From: Shewanella sp.
GTDB taxonomy: Bacteria; Pseudomonadota; Gammaproteobacteria; Enterobacterales; Shewanellaceae
Direction: 5' to 3'
Assembly: GCA_004195335.1 (NCBI GenBank)
Contig: SDWK01001037.1
Span: forward strand, 1 to 22,343
Length of the DNA stretch: 22,343 nt
Shown: positions 1-7,445 of the stretch, in pieces
Layout: the number at the start of each line of letters is the position of its first letter
How positions within the stretch are numbered: position 1 is the stretch's first letter
Notes under the pieces: generated by a model
Database searches by the model: none
What the model was told of the DNA's origin: nothing
What the model saw: only the letters and a program-made list of their open reading frames with translations
Made by a program: the position numbers and the translations under genes

Positions 1-60
1 CTGAAGACCACTCTCGCCCAATAACTCTCTAACCTGCGCAAAAAATAATACGTTTATCAT
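1..60 (-). CDS. moaD: MoaD, molybdopterin synthase small subunit (N-terminal fragment, cut by window edge)
   Basis: Only the first 20 codons are inside the window, starting from the ATG whose complement is at 58-60. The peptide begins MINVLFFAQVRELLGESGLQ, the beta-strand plus helix start typical of the ubiquitin-like MoaD fold. MoaD carries the sulfur, as a C-terminal thiocarboxylate, that MoaE transfers to precursor Z to make molybdopterin; the C-terminal Gly-Gly needed for this lies outside the window. The start is 9 bases after the moaC stop and follows a purine-rich stretch (GAGAG), so it is almost surely co-transcribed with moaC. The identification rests on a short peptide, but gene order moaC-moaD makes it firm. 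Confidence 0.88.
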   Translation of the reverse strand, partial: MINVLFFAQVRELLGESGLQ

Positions 61-69
61 AACTACTCT

Positions 70-546
70 CTATACCTTAAAATGACCAGACTTGCCGCCG
101 CGCTTCTCTAACAGACGCGTCTGTGAGATCACCATATCTTTCTGAACGGCTTTGCACATGTCATAGATGGTCAAAGCCGCAACAGATGCCGCCGTTAATG
201 CCTCCATCTCAACACCCGTCTTACCCGAAAGCTTACACAAACTGGTGATACGCACTCGGTTAAATTCAGGTTGAGCCTCAAGCTCAACTTCTACCTTAGT
301 CAACATTAAAGGATGACACAGTGGAATAAGATCCGAGGTCTTCTTTGCAGCCTGAATACCCGCAATACGAGCCGTCGCAAACACATCACCCTTGTGATGG
401 CTGCCTTTCATGATCATCTCCAGGGTACCAGCTGCCATTTCGATATAGGATTCCGCTCTGGCTTCTCTTTCGGTTACCGCTTTTTCGGTCACATCAACCA
501 TATGAGCATTGCCATCGGCGTTGATATGAGTAAATTCATTCGACAT
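70..546 (-). CDS. moaC: MoaC, cyclic pyranopterin monophosphate synthase
   Basis: This 158-residue cytoplasmic protein has the usual MoaC length. With MoaA it converts GTP to cyclic pyranopterin monophosphate (precursor Z), the first stage of molybdenum cofactor synthesis; MoaC acts on the 3',8-cyclo-GTP made by MoaA. Visible family motifs are [15 protein letters not shown] (about residues 73-87), [27 protein letters not shown] in the middle to C-terminal third (conserved Asp and Lys), and a C-terminal [13 protein letters not shown]. The start ATG gives the expected N-terminus ([18 protein letters not shown]). It lies 78 bases after moaB and 9 bases before moaD, all on the minus strand, so it belongs to the moa operon. 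No defect is visible. Confidence 0.97.
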   Translation of the reverse strand: MSNEFTHINADGNAHMVDVTEKAVTEREARAESYIEMAAGTLEMIMKGSHHKGDVFATARIAGIQAAKKTSDLIPLCHPLMLTKVEVELEAQPEFNRVRITSLCKLSGKTGVEMEALTAASVAALTIYDMCKAVQKDMVISQTRLLEKRGGKSGHFKV

Positions 547-590
547 CAGTTTTGACCTTTTACTTTAACGCAATTCAAATATAAAACTCA

Positions 591-620
591 TCTCAGTATT
601 TATGCTTCACAACACTGAGA
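591..620 (-). other. Small hairpin between moaB and moaC
   Basis: TCTCAGT (591-597) and ACTGAGA (614-620) form a 7-bp inverted repeat with a 16-base loop, just past the moaB stop. There is no T-run after it on the minus strand, so it is more likely an intercistronic RNA hairpin than a terminator. It could also be chance. Confidence 0.35.
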
Positions 621-624
621 CAAC

Positions 625-1149
625 TTAACCAGATATTTTTTTCACATGCATCACAAAATTACAGGGGCGATGTGTTGCATCTAACTGTTCTTTAATTATT
701 TTTGTCCAGCCAGTACGACAGGCTCCGGTCGAACCCGGCAGGCAAAAGATAGCGGTCTGGTTAGCAAAACCACCCAGTGCTCTCGACTGCACCGTCGATG
801 TGCCTAATTCGGCATAAGTGACATGTCTAAATAATTCGCCAAAGCCATCAATCTCCAGGTCAAACAAAGGTTTAACCGATTCAGGAGTATTATCACGCTC
901 GGTAAACCCGGTCCCGCCGGTGGTGATGATGACCTGTACTTCATCCGAGGCTATCCATTGAGACAGCACCGAGCGGATCTCATATTTATCATCTTTTATC
1001 AACTTACGGTCGACAAGTGTGTGCCCGGCCTCGATCAGATTATCTTCGAGAAACTGTCCAGAGGTATCCCGGTTCAAATCACGGGAATCGGACAAGGTGA
1101 GCACAGCGATGTTTAAAGGTACAAATTGGGTATTAGTGCAGTGTCCCAT
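625..1149 (-). CDS. moaB: MoaB, molybdenum cofactor biosynthesis protein B
   Basis: A 174-residue protein of the MoaB/MogA (MoCF_biosynth) family, close to the usual length of about 170. Family motifs are NIAVLTLSDSRD near residue 13, the nucleotide-binding TTGGTGFTERDNTPE around residues 76-90, and GSTGACRTGW near residue 139. MogA-type proteins adenylylate molybdopterin before molybdenum insertion; MoaB has the same fold, but its precise role in enterobacteria is less certain. Its place directly after moaA and before moaC supports MoaB rather than MogA. The upstream gap to moaA is 171 bases with a possible own promoter and a GC-rich hairpin, so moaBCD may be partly uncoupled from moaA. Confidence 0.95.
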   Translation of the reverse strand: MGHCTNTQFVPLNIAVLTLSDSRDLNRDTSGQFLEDNLIEAGHTLVDRKLIKDDKYEIRSVLSQWIASDEVQVIITTGGTGFTERDNTPESVKPLFDLEIDGFGELFRHVTYAELGTSTVQSRALGGFANQTAIFCLPGSTGACRTGWTKIIKEQLDATHRPCNFVMHVKKISG

Positions 1150-1200
1150 AAATTAATCTCTTAAACTGTAGTTGATAGTAACACTATGTTTAACGGGGAA

Positions 1201-1206
1201 ATTATA
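1201..1206 (-). promoter_or_regulatory. Possible -10 element for moaB (TATAAT)
   Basis: Read on the minus strand this is a perfect TATAAT, about 52 bases upstream of the moaB start. The hexamer 17 bases further upstream (ATTATC) is a poor -35, and there is no extended -10, so this is only a candidate internal promoter that would express moaBCD independently of the moaA riboswitch. Confidence 0.35.
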
Positions 1207-1285
1207 CTCATTGTCCAGCATCAGATAATTGAAGCAGCTCATGAAATGATTAACCACCGATAGATGTGAAACACAGAATCATTTT

Positions 1286-1312
1286 GGGGGGCACTTATAT
1301 AGCTTGCCCCCC
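1286..1312 (-). other. GC-rich hairpin just after moaA
   Basis: GGGGGGC (1286-1292) and GCCCCCC (1306-1312) form a perfect 7-bp GC stem with a 13-base loop, starting 8 bases after the moaA stop codon. On the moaA message the stem is followed by AAAATGATT, not by a T-run, so it is not a textbook intrinsic terminator. It may protect or process the moaA transcript or partly terminate it. On the plus strand it is followed by TTTAT, but no plus-strand gene lies upstream. Confidence 0.55.
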
Positions 1313-1320
1313 TTTATCGA

Positions 1321-2301
1321 CTAGCCGCCGATGGAAGCTAAATGCTGAGTCACACCTGTGATGCCGTCATGAAGAAAATGAGTCTCTTTTTTCTGTGCGA
1401 GTTGTCCATGAAGGCGCTCAACAAGCTCAGCCCTTTGACTCTCATGTTGAAGCAGGTCTCTAAGATCGACACCATTTTCGGTAAACAGACATAAGTGGAG
1501 TTTTCCGTTTGCGGAGACCCGTAAACGGTTACAACTTGCACAGAAATTTTTCTCATAAGGCATGATCAAGCCGATACGGCCTTTATGATCCTCATGACTA
1601 AAATTCTGAGCTGGACCATCATCGGCAGCAGGCTGATCATAGCTCCAGCCCTGCTCGACGAGCTGGGATTTTATATCGGCGCCAGCCAAATGGTGTGCTT
1701 GAAAGTAATCGTGCCCGAGACCCGTTTCCATCAACTCGATAAAACGCAGATCTATCGGAGTATGTTTAATCCAGTGCAGAAAACGTGGCAGATCTTTATC
1801 ATTTAGCCCTTTAAGCAGGACGGCATTGATTTTCACCCTCTCGAAACCCGCATTGAGCGCAGCATCGATTCCTCGCATCACTTCATCGAACTTATTTTCA
1901 CCGGTGATCTGATAAAACATCTTAGGATCAAGACTGTCGACCGAGACATTAATTCGTCTCAATCCAGCGTCATACCACTCTTTAGCATGCTTCTCTAAAC
2001 GATAACCATTAGTTGTCGTCGCAATGGTCTTAATTTTATCGTTGTCGGCAACCGCTCGAATGATGTCGGTAAAATCCTTACGCAGAGTGGGCTCACCGCC
2101 TGTAATACGGATCTTCTGAGTACCGACTTCTGAAAAAGCGGCAACCAGATTTTCTATTTCGCTTAGCGCAAGAAATTTTGAACGTCCATCGGGACGATAA
2201 CCATCAGGGAGGCAATAAGTACATTTGAAATTACAAACGTCAGTAACAGACATCCGCAAATATTGAAATCTTCGACCAAATTGGTCTTGTAGTTGAGACA
2301 T
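1321..2301 (-). CDS. moaA: MoaA, GTP 3',8-cyclase (radical SAM)
   Basis: A 326-residue radical SAM enzyme that starts molybdenum cofactor synthesis by converting GTP to 3',8-cyclo-GTP. The N-terminal [4Fe-4S] motif CNFKCTYC (Cys23, 27, 30) binds S-adenosylmethionine. The second, substrate-binding cluster is given by CASCNRLRVS and a later Cys in HLCLF. RITGGEPTLRKD is the SAM-pocket motif, and the protein ends in Gly-Gly as MoaA proteins do. The frame is open upstream to a GTG at 2346, but I chose ATG 2299-2301: it gives MSQLQDQFGRRF, has a good ribosome site (GGAAAGGTG) 3 bases ahead, and the extra 15 codons fall inside the riboswitch leader. Confidence 0.97.
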   Translation of the reverse strand: MSQLQDQFGRRFQYLRMSVTDVCNFKCTYCLPDGYRPDGRSKFLALSEIENLVAAFSEVGTQKIRITGGEPTLRKDFTDIIRAVADNDKIKTIATTTNGYRLEKHAKEWYDAGLRRINVSVDSLDPKMFYQITGENKFDEVMRGIDAALNAGFERVKINAVLLKGLNDKDLPRFLHWIKHTPIDLRFIELMETGLGHDYFQAHHLAGADIKSQLVEQGWSYDQPAADDGPAQNFSHEDHKGRIGLIMPYEKNFCASCNRLRVSANGKLHLCLFTENGVDLRDLLQHESQRAELVERLHGQLAQKKETHFLHDGITGVTQHLASIGG

Positions 2302-2422
2302 GGTCACCTTTCCAAGTAAGGGGGAGGTGAGAGCATTTCTGTTCACACCCCGGTGGCGTTATTGCCACGGCTTAGCGTCCATATCTGTTGACGTAGGACA
2401 AAAAGCTCGGAGAACCGTCAGT
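2302..2422 (-). ncRNA. Moco riboswitch leader of moaA (molybdenum cofactor RNA motif)
   Basis: Reading the minus strand, this leader carries CTCCGAGC, then ACGTCAACAGATATGGACGC, then GCCGTGGCAATAACGCCACC, then a hairpin with an AGAAATG loop closed by GGTG.GA/TC.CACC, then CTCCCC, and finally GGAAAGGTGACC before the ATG. The order and wording match my memory of the E. coli moaA leader (GGGUCAACUGAUACGG, GCCGUGACAAUG, a hairpin with AGAAAUGA, CCUCCC, GGAAAGGUG). That leader is the type example of the Moco-binding RNA motif, which represses moaA translation when cofactor is sufficient. The TCACCT at the 3' end of the last aptamer helix can instead pair with AGGTGA of the ribosome site, a plausible off state. 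The exact 5' edge is approximate. Confidence 0.88.
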
Positions 2423-2427
2423 GGTTG

Positions 2428-2456
2428 AGTATAGTCCTATTTTGATTTCAATCCAT
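2428..2456 (-). promoter_or_regulatory. Candidate moaA promoter
   Basis: On the minus strand TATACT (2433-2428) is a strong -10; ATGGAT 17 bases upstream is a weak -35, which is usual for an activator-dependent promoter. Transcription from about 2422 would place the start right at the 5' edge of the Moco leader. No other good -10 is seen between this point and moaA. Confidence 0.5.
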
Positions 2457-2475
2457 AGCGGAAATGCTGTATTAC

Positions 2476-2489
2476 TTGCCTAAGATCAA
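2476..2489 (-). promoter_or_regulatory. FNR/EtrA-like site upstream of moaA
   Basis: TTGCC-TAAG-ATCAA matches 8 of 10 fixed bases of the FNR consensus TTGAT-N4-ATCAA; the right half is perfect. Its centre is about 60.5 bases upstream of the inferred moaA start, the usual distance for activation by FNR without RNA polymerase overlap. FNR is known to activate E. coli moa under anaerobiosis; use of this particular site is inferred. Confidence 0.5.
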
Positions 2490-2503
2490 TCAGGCGTTAA
2501 CAT

Positions 2504-2523
2504 TTTGTGACACCCCTCACATG
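2504..2523. promoter_or_regulatory. CRP site between moaA and the ETF-QO gene
   Basis: TGTGA-CACCCC-TCACA is a perfect match to the CRP half-site pair with the correct 6-base spacer. It sits in the divergent region, about 91.5 bases upstream of the inferred moaA start and about 140 bases upstream of the ETF-QO start codon, so it could serve either gene. CRP is a main regulator of anaerobic respiration in Shewanella (established for S. oneidensis); binding here is inferred from sequence. Confidence 0.75.
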
Positions 2524-2652
2524 CACAATTAGTATCAGACAGGCTTGAATCACTGTTTAAACCCTGTGCGATTGTCCATTTTTGAGGTATGGTGAGAGGA
2601 CTGATTAAAACACCCGTTTAACGGGGAGAAGTGACCGACAAGAGGTGAAGTG

Positions 2653-4302
2653 ATGGAACGCGAATCGATGGAGTTTGATGTCGTCATCGTTGGAGCTGGC
2701 CCTGCGGGACTGGCAACAGCATGTCGACTTATGCAGGTATCGAAAGACAGTGGCCAGGCAATGACCGTCTGTGTAGTAGAAAAAGGTTCTGAGGTTGGCG
2801 CCCATATTCTATCAGGCGCGGTATTTGAACCCAAAGTGCTGAGTGAGCTATTTCCTGACTGGCGCGAAAAAAAGGCTCCACTTCACACGGCTGTCAAATC
2901 TGATGAGATCCATATGTTGAGTTCGGCAACGGCCTCACGCGCCATGCCTAACTCTCTTCTGCCAAAAACGATGCATAATGAAGGTAACTACATTATCAGT
3001 GTAGGCAATCTGGCCCGCTGGCTTGCAGAGCGTGCCGAAGAGCTTGGCGTCGAAATATTTCCCGGCTTTCCGGCCAGTGAACTGCTCTTTAATGCAGATA
3101 ACAGTGTAAAAGGTATCTTGATTGGTGACATGGGTGTGGGTGCCGATGGAAAACCTAAAGATAGCTACGAGCCCGGCATGGAGCTTCACGCAAAATACAC
3201 CGTCTTCAGTGAAGGTTGTCGTGGCCATTTAGGCAAAGAACTCATTGAGAAATATCACTTAGATAATGGCAAGACGCCACAGCACTACGGCTTAGGCTTT
3301 AAAGAGATTTGGACCGTTCCCAGCGAACAACATGAGCAAGGCAAGGTAGTTCATACCGGTGGTTGGCCGTTAACCGAAGGCGCATCGGGTGGGGGTTACC
3401 TCTATCATCTTGAAGATAATCAAATCGCTGTAGGCCTTATTGTCGATCTAAATTATCAAAATCCACACCTGAGTCCATTCGATGAGTTCCAGCGTTATAA
3501 GACTCACCCGGTCATCTCGCAATACTTAACCGGAGGTGAGCGTTTAAGCTATGGCGCACGTGCGATCACTAAGGGGGGGTTAAACTCTCTGCCTAAGATG
3601 AGCTTCCCCGGCGGTCTTATTATTGGTTGTAATGCCGGTACCTTAAACTTTGCTAAAGTCAAAGGCACACATACGGCAATGAAGAGCGGCATGTTAGCGG
3701 CAGAAACTATCGCACAAGCACTTCTGGCCGGGGTCGAAGGTGGTAAAGACCTCGACTGCTTCAATGACAAATTCGAAGCTAGCTGGTTACAGGATGAGTT
3801 ATATAAATCACGTAACTTCGGCCCTGCGATGCATAAGTTTGGCACCTATCTCGGCGGTGCCTTCAACTATATAGACCAAAACTGGTTTGGGGGTAAGTTC
3901 CCTATCACCTTAAGGGATGAGAAACCTGACTACGCCCAGATGGCAGATGTAAGTCGCTATAGTAAAATTGACTACCCTAAACCTGACGGAAAGCTGAGCT
4001 TCGACAAACTGTCTTCGGTTTACCTTTCAAATACATTCCACGAAGAAGATCAGCTGTGCCACCTGCGACTCAAAGATGCACGCATCCCTATCGATGTGAA
4101 TTTAGTCAAGTTTGACGAACCCGCTCAGCGGTACTGTCCGGCTGGCGTCTACGAAATAATCGAAGAGGAAGGTGAGAGCAAATTCGTGATCAATGCTCAA
4201 AACTGCATTCATTGTAAGACCTGCGATATCAAAGATCCCAGCCAAAATATCATCTGGGTCACCCCTGAAGGTGGCGGTGGACCAAACTACCCGAATATGT
4301 AG
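2653..4302 (+). CDS. Electron transfer flavoprotein-ubiquinone oxidoreductase (ETF-QO)
   Basis: A 549-residue FAD and iron-sulfur protein that passes electrons from reduced electron transfer flavoprotein (from fatty-acid and amino-acid dehydrogenation) to the quinone pool at the inner membrane. The N-terminal dinucleotide fold is VVIVGAGPAGLATA (residues 10-23), with a matching EKGSEVGAHILSGAVFEP typical of this family. The C-terminal ferredoxin part has CPAGVYE (Cys495) and CIHCKTCDIKDP (Cys518, 521, 524), the four ligands of the single [4Fe-4S] cluster, followed by WVTPEGGGGPNYPNM. Length is normal and the motifs are complete. A GTG at 2650 and an ATG at 2671 are alternative starts; ATG 2653 is best placed behind AGAGGTG. 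No etfA or etfB is adjacent. A terminator follows directly. Confidence 0.97.
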   Translation: MERESMEFDVVIVGAGPAGLATACRLMQVSKDSGQAMTVCVVEKGSEVGAHILSGAVFEPKVLSELFPDWREKKAPLHTAVKSDEIHMLSSATASRAMPNSLLPKTMHNEGNYIISVGNLARWLAERAEELGVEIFPGFPASELLFNADNSVKGILIGDMGVGADGKPKDSYEPGMELHAKYTVFSEGCRGHLGKELIEKYHLDNGKTPQHYGLGFKEIWTVPSEQHEQGKVVHTGGWPLTEGASGGGYLYHLEDNQIAVGLIVDLNYQNPHLSPFDEFQRYKTHPVISQYLTGGERLSYGARAITKGGLNSLPKMSFPGGLIIGCNAGTLNFAKVKGTHTAMKSGMLAAETIAQALLAGVEGGKDLDCFNDKFEASWLQDELYKSRNFGPAMHKFGTYLGGAFNYIDQNWFGGKFPITLRDEKPDYAQMADVSRYSKIDYPKPDGKLSFDKLSSVYLSNTFHEEDQLCHLRLKDARIPIDVNLVKFDEPAQRYCPAGVYEIIEEEGESKFVINAQNCIHCKTCDIKDPSQNIIWVTPEGGGGPNYPNM

Positions 4303-4318
4303 TTCAGACAAATACAAG

Positions 4319-4340
4319 GCGCTCATAAGAGCGCTTTTTA
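4319..4340 (+). terminator. Intrinsic terminator after ETF-QO
   Basis: GCGCTC-ATAA-GAGCGC followed by TTTTTA: a 6-bp GC-rich stem, 4-base loop and T-run, 16 bases after the stop codon. It makes the ETF-QO gene monocistronic. Confidence 0.93.
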
Positions 4341-4478
4341 TTTGCCAGAAATTTAAATCAATCATTGCACTCGAGTCAAAAAGTAACCATAATCACTTTC
4401 TCTAATAAAAGCGTTGCAAAATAAGCACACGCTAATTTTTTTCTTTCAGAAAAAAATCCAAAATCCTACTAAACTAAT

Positions 4479-4554
4479 CTCTAAACGGTTCGATAACCTG
4501 TTTAGAGTTATCTATTTTTTATTACCAGAACACAGGCTCCATGACTTTGGTAAT
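4479..4554 (+). other. Structured leader upstream of the chemoreceptor gene
   Basis: Two hairpins stand in tandem about 40-115 bases before the receptor start. The first is CTCTAAAC-GGTT-CGAT-AACC-T-GTTTAGAG (4479-4507), a 12-bp stem with one bulged T, followed within 8 bases by six T residues. The second pairs ATTACCA (4521-4527) with TGGTAAT (4548-4554). The first could be a back-up terminator for ETF-QO read-through or an attenuator for the receptor. I checked for c-di-GMP (GEMM) aptamer signatures and do not see them. Confidence 0.5.
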
Positions 4555-4593
4555 CGAAGTCCAATCGCTTCAGAAATAAGCAGGTTGTTAACT

Positions 4594-6510
4594 ATGAAAT
4601 TTAATATGCTCACGATTAAACAAAAGATATTGCTTACGGTGACGCTCGCCGTATTGTTATCCACTATTCTGGTTGGAGTGCTCAGTCAGCGCAGTGCGAA
4701 GGACGTTGTAGAACAGAGAATGTTGGGCTCTGAGATGCCAAACATGTTACAGCAGATCCGCAACAAGGTTGAACTCGATATTTCAACCTTAATGAACGCC
4801 GCCGAGCAACTGGCTAATAGCCGTATGTTAATTCAGTGGTTAGAGGATGGCAGACCTGTAGAAAGTGAAAACTTAGTCATCAACCAGCTTAAAGATATCA
4901 CCCAGCAGTATGGTTTGGCACAAGCATCGTTCGCCGATCGTGAGACTGCCGCCTATTATACTCAAGACGGTTTTTTGCGTGAACTCACTCCATCTCAAGA
5001 TGGCTGGTTCTTCGATTATAAAAACAGTGGCACTGAGCGTATGCTCAATGTCTTTACCGAAGCCAATGGCGATGTGAAGCTGTTTATTAATTACCAGCAA
5101 CCTAATGGCAGAGGGTTAGTCGGATTAGCTAAGTCACTCGATGATATGGTGAAATTACTCGACTCCTTTAAAATTGAAGAGACGGGCTTTGTTTACCTTG
5201 TCGACGCTAAAGGCCAGGTTAAATTGCACCAAGATACGGCTAAAATCGGCAATGCCGATCTCAATAGTTTCTATCGAGACGGCAACACCAATAGCCTGCT
5301 TAACCGCAGTGATTTTAGTTTATTAAAAACCGAAGTCGATGGTGAAACGATGCTTGTCGCCAGTAGTTATATCCCATCGATGGATTGGTATTTGATTGCC
5401 CAGGTACCAGAAGCTGAAGTTTTTGCTCTCCTCGAAGAATCTGCCTATAAGATCTTAATTTGGACACTGCTGATTGCCGCAGGCTTTATCGTGTTGGCCA
5501 CGTTTGTTGCCGGTTCAGTCAGTCGCCCCATCTCAGTCGTCGCCTCTATGCTGCAAGACATAGGTGAAGGAGAAGGTGACCTGCGTCAACGCCTCCCCGT
5601 TGAGGGTAATGATGAGCTGACTCAGCTCGCAAAAGGTTTCAACAGTTTCATCAGTAAAATCCAAGCCTCTATTATTGAAGTCGCCGAAACCAGTGAACAA
5701 TTAAGCCTATCGGCCAAAGATGTCGCCTATCAGGCCCAGCAAACCCTATCAGACAGTCAGCTGCAGAAAGATCAGACCATGATGGTCGTTACCGCCATCA
5801 ATGAAATGGGAGCAACCGTCAACGAAATCGCCGGTAATGCAGCTCAAGCCGCCGATACTGCACGAAATGCCGATACCGAATCCAATACCGGACAGGTTGT
5901 CGTTACACGTGCCCGCGATACGATCAACCAGCTGTCGAATGATGTAGAGCAAGTCGGAGAGGTCATTGAATCTTTAGCGACTCATACTAAATCTATCGGT
6001 GGTATTTTGGATGTTATCCGCGCCGTATCTGAGCAGACAAACTTACTCGCACTAAACGCCGCAATCGAAGCGGCAAGAGCAGGTGAAGCCGGACGTGGAT
6101 TTGCCGTCGTCGCCGATGAGGTTCGTAACCTTGCCTCTCGCACTGCAGTGTCGACCAATGAAGTGCAGATCATGATCGATAAGTTACAGTCTGAGGCCAG
6201 CAGAGCGGTCGATGCCATGACGCAGAGTCGTGCTCGCTCGATTGAAGGTGTTACAGCCGTCGATGAGGCGAGTCAGTCGTTGATGGGGATCAGTGAACAA
6301 ATTGGTCAAATTACAGACATGAACATTCAGGTGGCTGCAGCGACTGAAGAGCAGTCAACCGTGGTTGAAGATATCAACCGTAATGTCACCGAGATCAGTG
6401 ACATTACCCAAAGAACGGCGGACACATCTGAAGCGGTCGCTCAGGCGAGCCAGTCACTCAACCAACTGGCTCATCGTTTGGACACGTTAGTGGCGAGCTT
6501 TAAAGTATAA
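4594..6510 (+). CDS. Methyl-accepting chemotaxis protein with dCache sensor domain
   Basis: A 638-residue inner-membrane chemoreceptor. Domains in order: membrane segment at about 12-31, periplasmic sensor to about 283 with features of a double Cache domain ([11 protein letters not shown], then [17 protein letters not shown]), membrane segment at about 286-308, HAMP linker beginning RPISVVASM, and a long methyl-accepting coiled coil. The signalling tip is clear: [19 protein letters not shown], then [15 protein letters not shown]. It should pass ligand binding to CheA/CheW and flagellar motors; the ligand is not deducible. It lacks a C-terminal CheR-tethering pentapeptide (ends TLVASFKV). The frame is open 60 codons further upstream, but those cover the hairpin leader, so ATG 4594 ([12 protein letters not shown]) is preferred despite a poor ribosome site. 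Confidence 0.94.
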   Translation: MKFNMLTIKQKILLTVTLAVLLSTILVGVLSQRSAKDVVEQRMLGSEMPNMLQQIRNKVELDISTLMNAAEQLANSRMLIQWLEDGRPVESENLVINQLKDITQQYGLAQASFADRETAAYYTQDGFLRELTPSQDGWFFDYKNSGTERMLNVFTEANGDVKLFINYQQPNGRGLVGLAKSLDDMVKLLDSFKIEETGFVYLVDAKGQVKLHQDTAKIGNADLNSFYRDGNTNSLLNRSDFSLLKTEVDGETMLVASSYIPSMDWYLIAQVPEAEVFALLEESAYKILIWTLLIAAGFIVLATFVAGSVSRPISVVASMLQDIGEGEGDLRQRLPVEGNDELTQLAKGFNSFISKIQASIIEVAETSEQLSLSAKDVAYQAQQTLSDSQLQKDQTMMVVTAINEMGATVNEIAGNAAQAADTARNADTESNTGQVVVTRARDTINQLSNDVEQVGEVIESLATHTKSIGGILDVIRAVSEQTNLLALNAAIEAARAGEAGRGFAVVADEVRNLASRTAVSTNEVQIMIDKLQSEASRAVDAMTQSRARSIEGVTAVDEASQSLMGISEQIGQITDMNIQVAAATEEQSTVVEDINRNVTEISDITQRTADTSEAVAQASQSLNQLAHRLDTLVASFKV

Positions 6511-6530
6511 AACAGCTTGAGTTCATACAG

Positions 6531-6564
6531 TTAAGTTCCTAGGTTCTAGAACCTAGGAACTTAA
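6531..6564. repeat. Perfect 34-bp palindrome built of 7-bp-spaced CTAG units
   Basis: The whole stretch equals its own reverse complement. CTAG occurs at 6539, 6546 and 6553, exactly 7 bases apart. It lies between the 3' ends of the convergent chemoreceptor and MOSC genes, 20 bases after the receptor stop. As RNA it could form a 15-bp stem with a 4-base loop in both directions and might act as a bidirectional transcription end, although no long T-run follows. A 14-base core (TTCTAGAACCTAGG) recurs at 17239-17252. Confidence 0.85.
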
Positions 6565-6588
6565 TAAAATTCTGTACACTTAAATGAT

Positions 6589-7287
6589 TTAACCTGCTTG
6601 TGGACCATACAAACGCATCTGCCAGTCCTCAATTTTTTGAGCTTCTAATCTTCTTTGTAAGCTATTTACCCAGGACATGGCAAGGCCTTCACAGGAAGCC
6701 AGCCTATCATAGCCGCGAGCATCAAACTCTGGTGAAAAATAGATGATCATCGCTTCTCTGACACTGATGTCGCTGCGGCGCTCAATCAGTGAAACATCAT
6801 TATCAATAAGTATTTGACCGGGCTTAAGCACACGATAGAACCAACCACATAGACCACTGGTCTGCATAGAATAAGCAAACTCTTTATGACCAAACTGTTT
6901 ATTTAATTTGAAACATGGCGATCTGGGTTGAGTAACCTGCAGCTCAACATCTCCAATAGCAATAACATCACCGATATAGACCTGGCTCTCATCCAAACCA
7001 ACTGTGCTGATGTTCTCCCCCATCGCAGGGGCATCCTTAAACTGAGCCATCATATCCCAGCGACGATATTGCCCGTAATGCTCACGGGGAAAATGATGTA
7101 ACACCCGATCTGGCCCGCCGTGGTGACGAGGATCGGCCTGAGCATCCCCTAATACCATCTCAACGCTGACATCTAACTCGGTAGCAGTCCTTTTTTGATC
7201 GATACCACTAATAACTCCAGACTCAAGGCGGGTCTCACTGCCCAGATACAGTCCTGATAGCCGATTTACGAGTACACCTTTCGACAT
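6589..7287 (-). CDS. yiiM: YiiM-like MOSC domain protein
   Basis: A 232-residue soluble protein resembling E. coli YiiM (about 224 residues). MOSC domains are relatives of the molybdenum cofactor sulfurase C-terminus and of Moco enzymes; YiiM is known to take part in reducing N-hydroxylated bases such as 6-hydroxylaminopurine. Visible MOSC features are the HHGGPDRVLHHFPREHY segment (about residues 55-71), the MGENISTVG loop, GDVELQVTQPRSPCFKLN with the conserved Cys (about residue 127), and a C-terminal helical tail typical of the YiiM group. The ATG start has GGGGA upstream. It converges on the chemoreceptor and diverges from the lipoprotein gene. Its dependence on Moco links it to moa and fdh in this window, but it is not in an operon with them. 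Confidence 0.85.
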   Translation of the reverse strand: MSKGVLVNRLSGLYLGSETRLESGVISGIDQKRTATELDVSVEMVLGDAQADPRHHGGPDRVLHHFPREHYGQYRRWDMMAQFKDAPAMGENISTVGLDESQVYIGDVIAIGDVELQVTQPRSPCFKLNKQFGHKEFAYSMQTSGLCGWFYRVLKPGQILIDNDVSLIERRSDISVREAMIIYFSPEFDARGYDRLASCEGLAMSWVNSLQRRLEAQKIEDWQMRLYGPQAG

Positions 7288-7445
7288 CTAACTTTCCCCA
7301 TAATTATTGAACGATAATTCGGACAATGGCTTTACGCGCCCTAACAATGAACGGACATATTCATACAAAGTGAGGCTGTTTTTCATTTGAACCAACAAAG
7401 ATAATGGCATCAATGTTAAACGACCCGCTTACTTAAGGCTATATT

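Noticed and set aside
1261..1284. CRP-like site near TGTGAAACAC between moaA and moaB
   Set aside because: Only the left half-site matches; the right half (GAATC) has almost no match to TCACA.
2302..2346. N-terminal extension of MoaA from GTG 2346
   Set aside because: The extra 15 codons overlap the riboswitch hairpin; ATG 2301 has the better ribosome site and the usual protein start.
2434..2460. ModE box near the moaA -35 (CCGCTAT on the minus strand)
   Set aside because: One half resembles the ModE half-site, but no good second half is found at the right spacing.
4440..4593. c-di-GMP (GEMM) riboswitch before the chemoreceptor
   Set aside because: The conserved GEMM core and its receptor helix are not present; only generic hairpins are seen.
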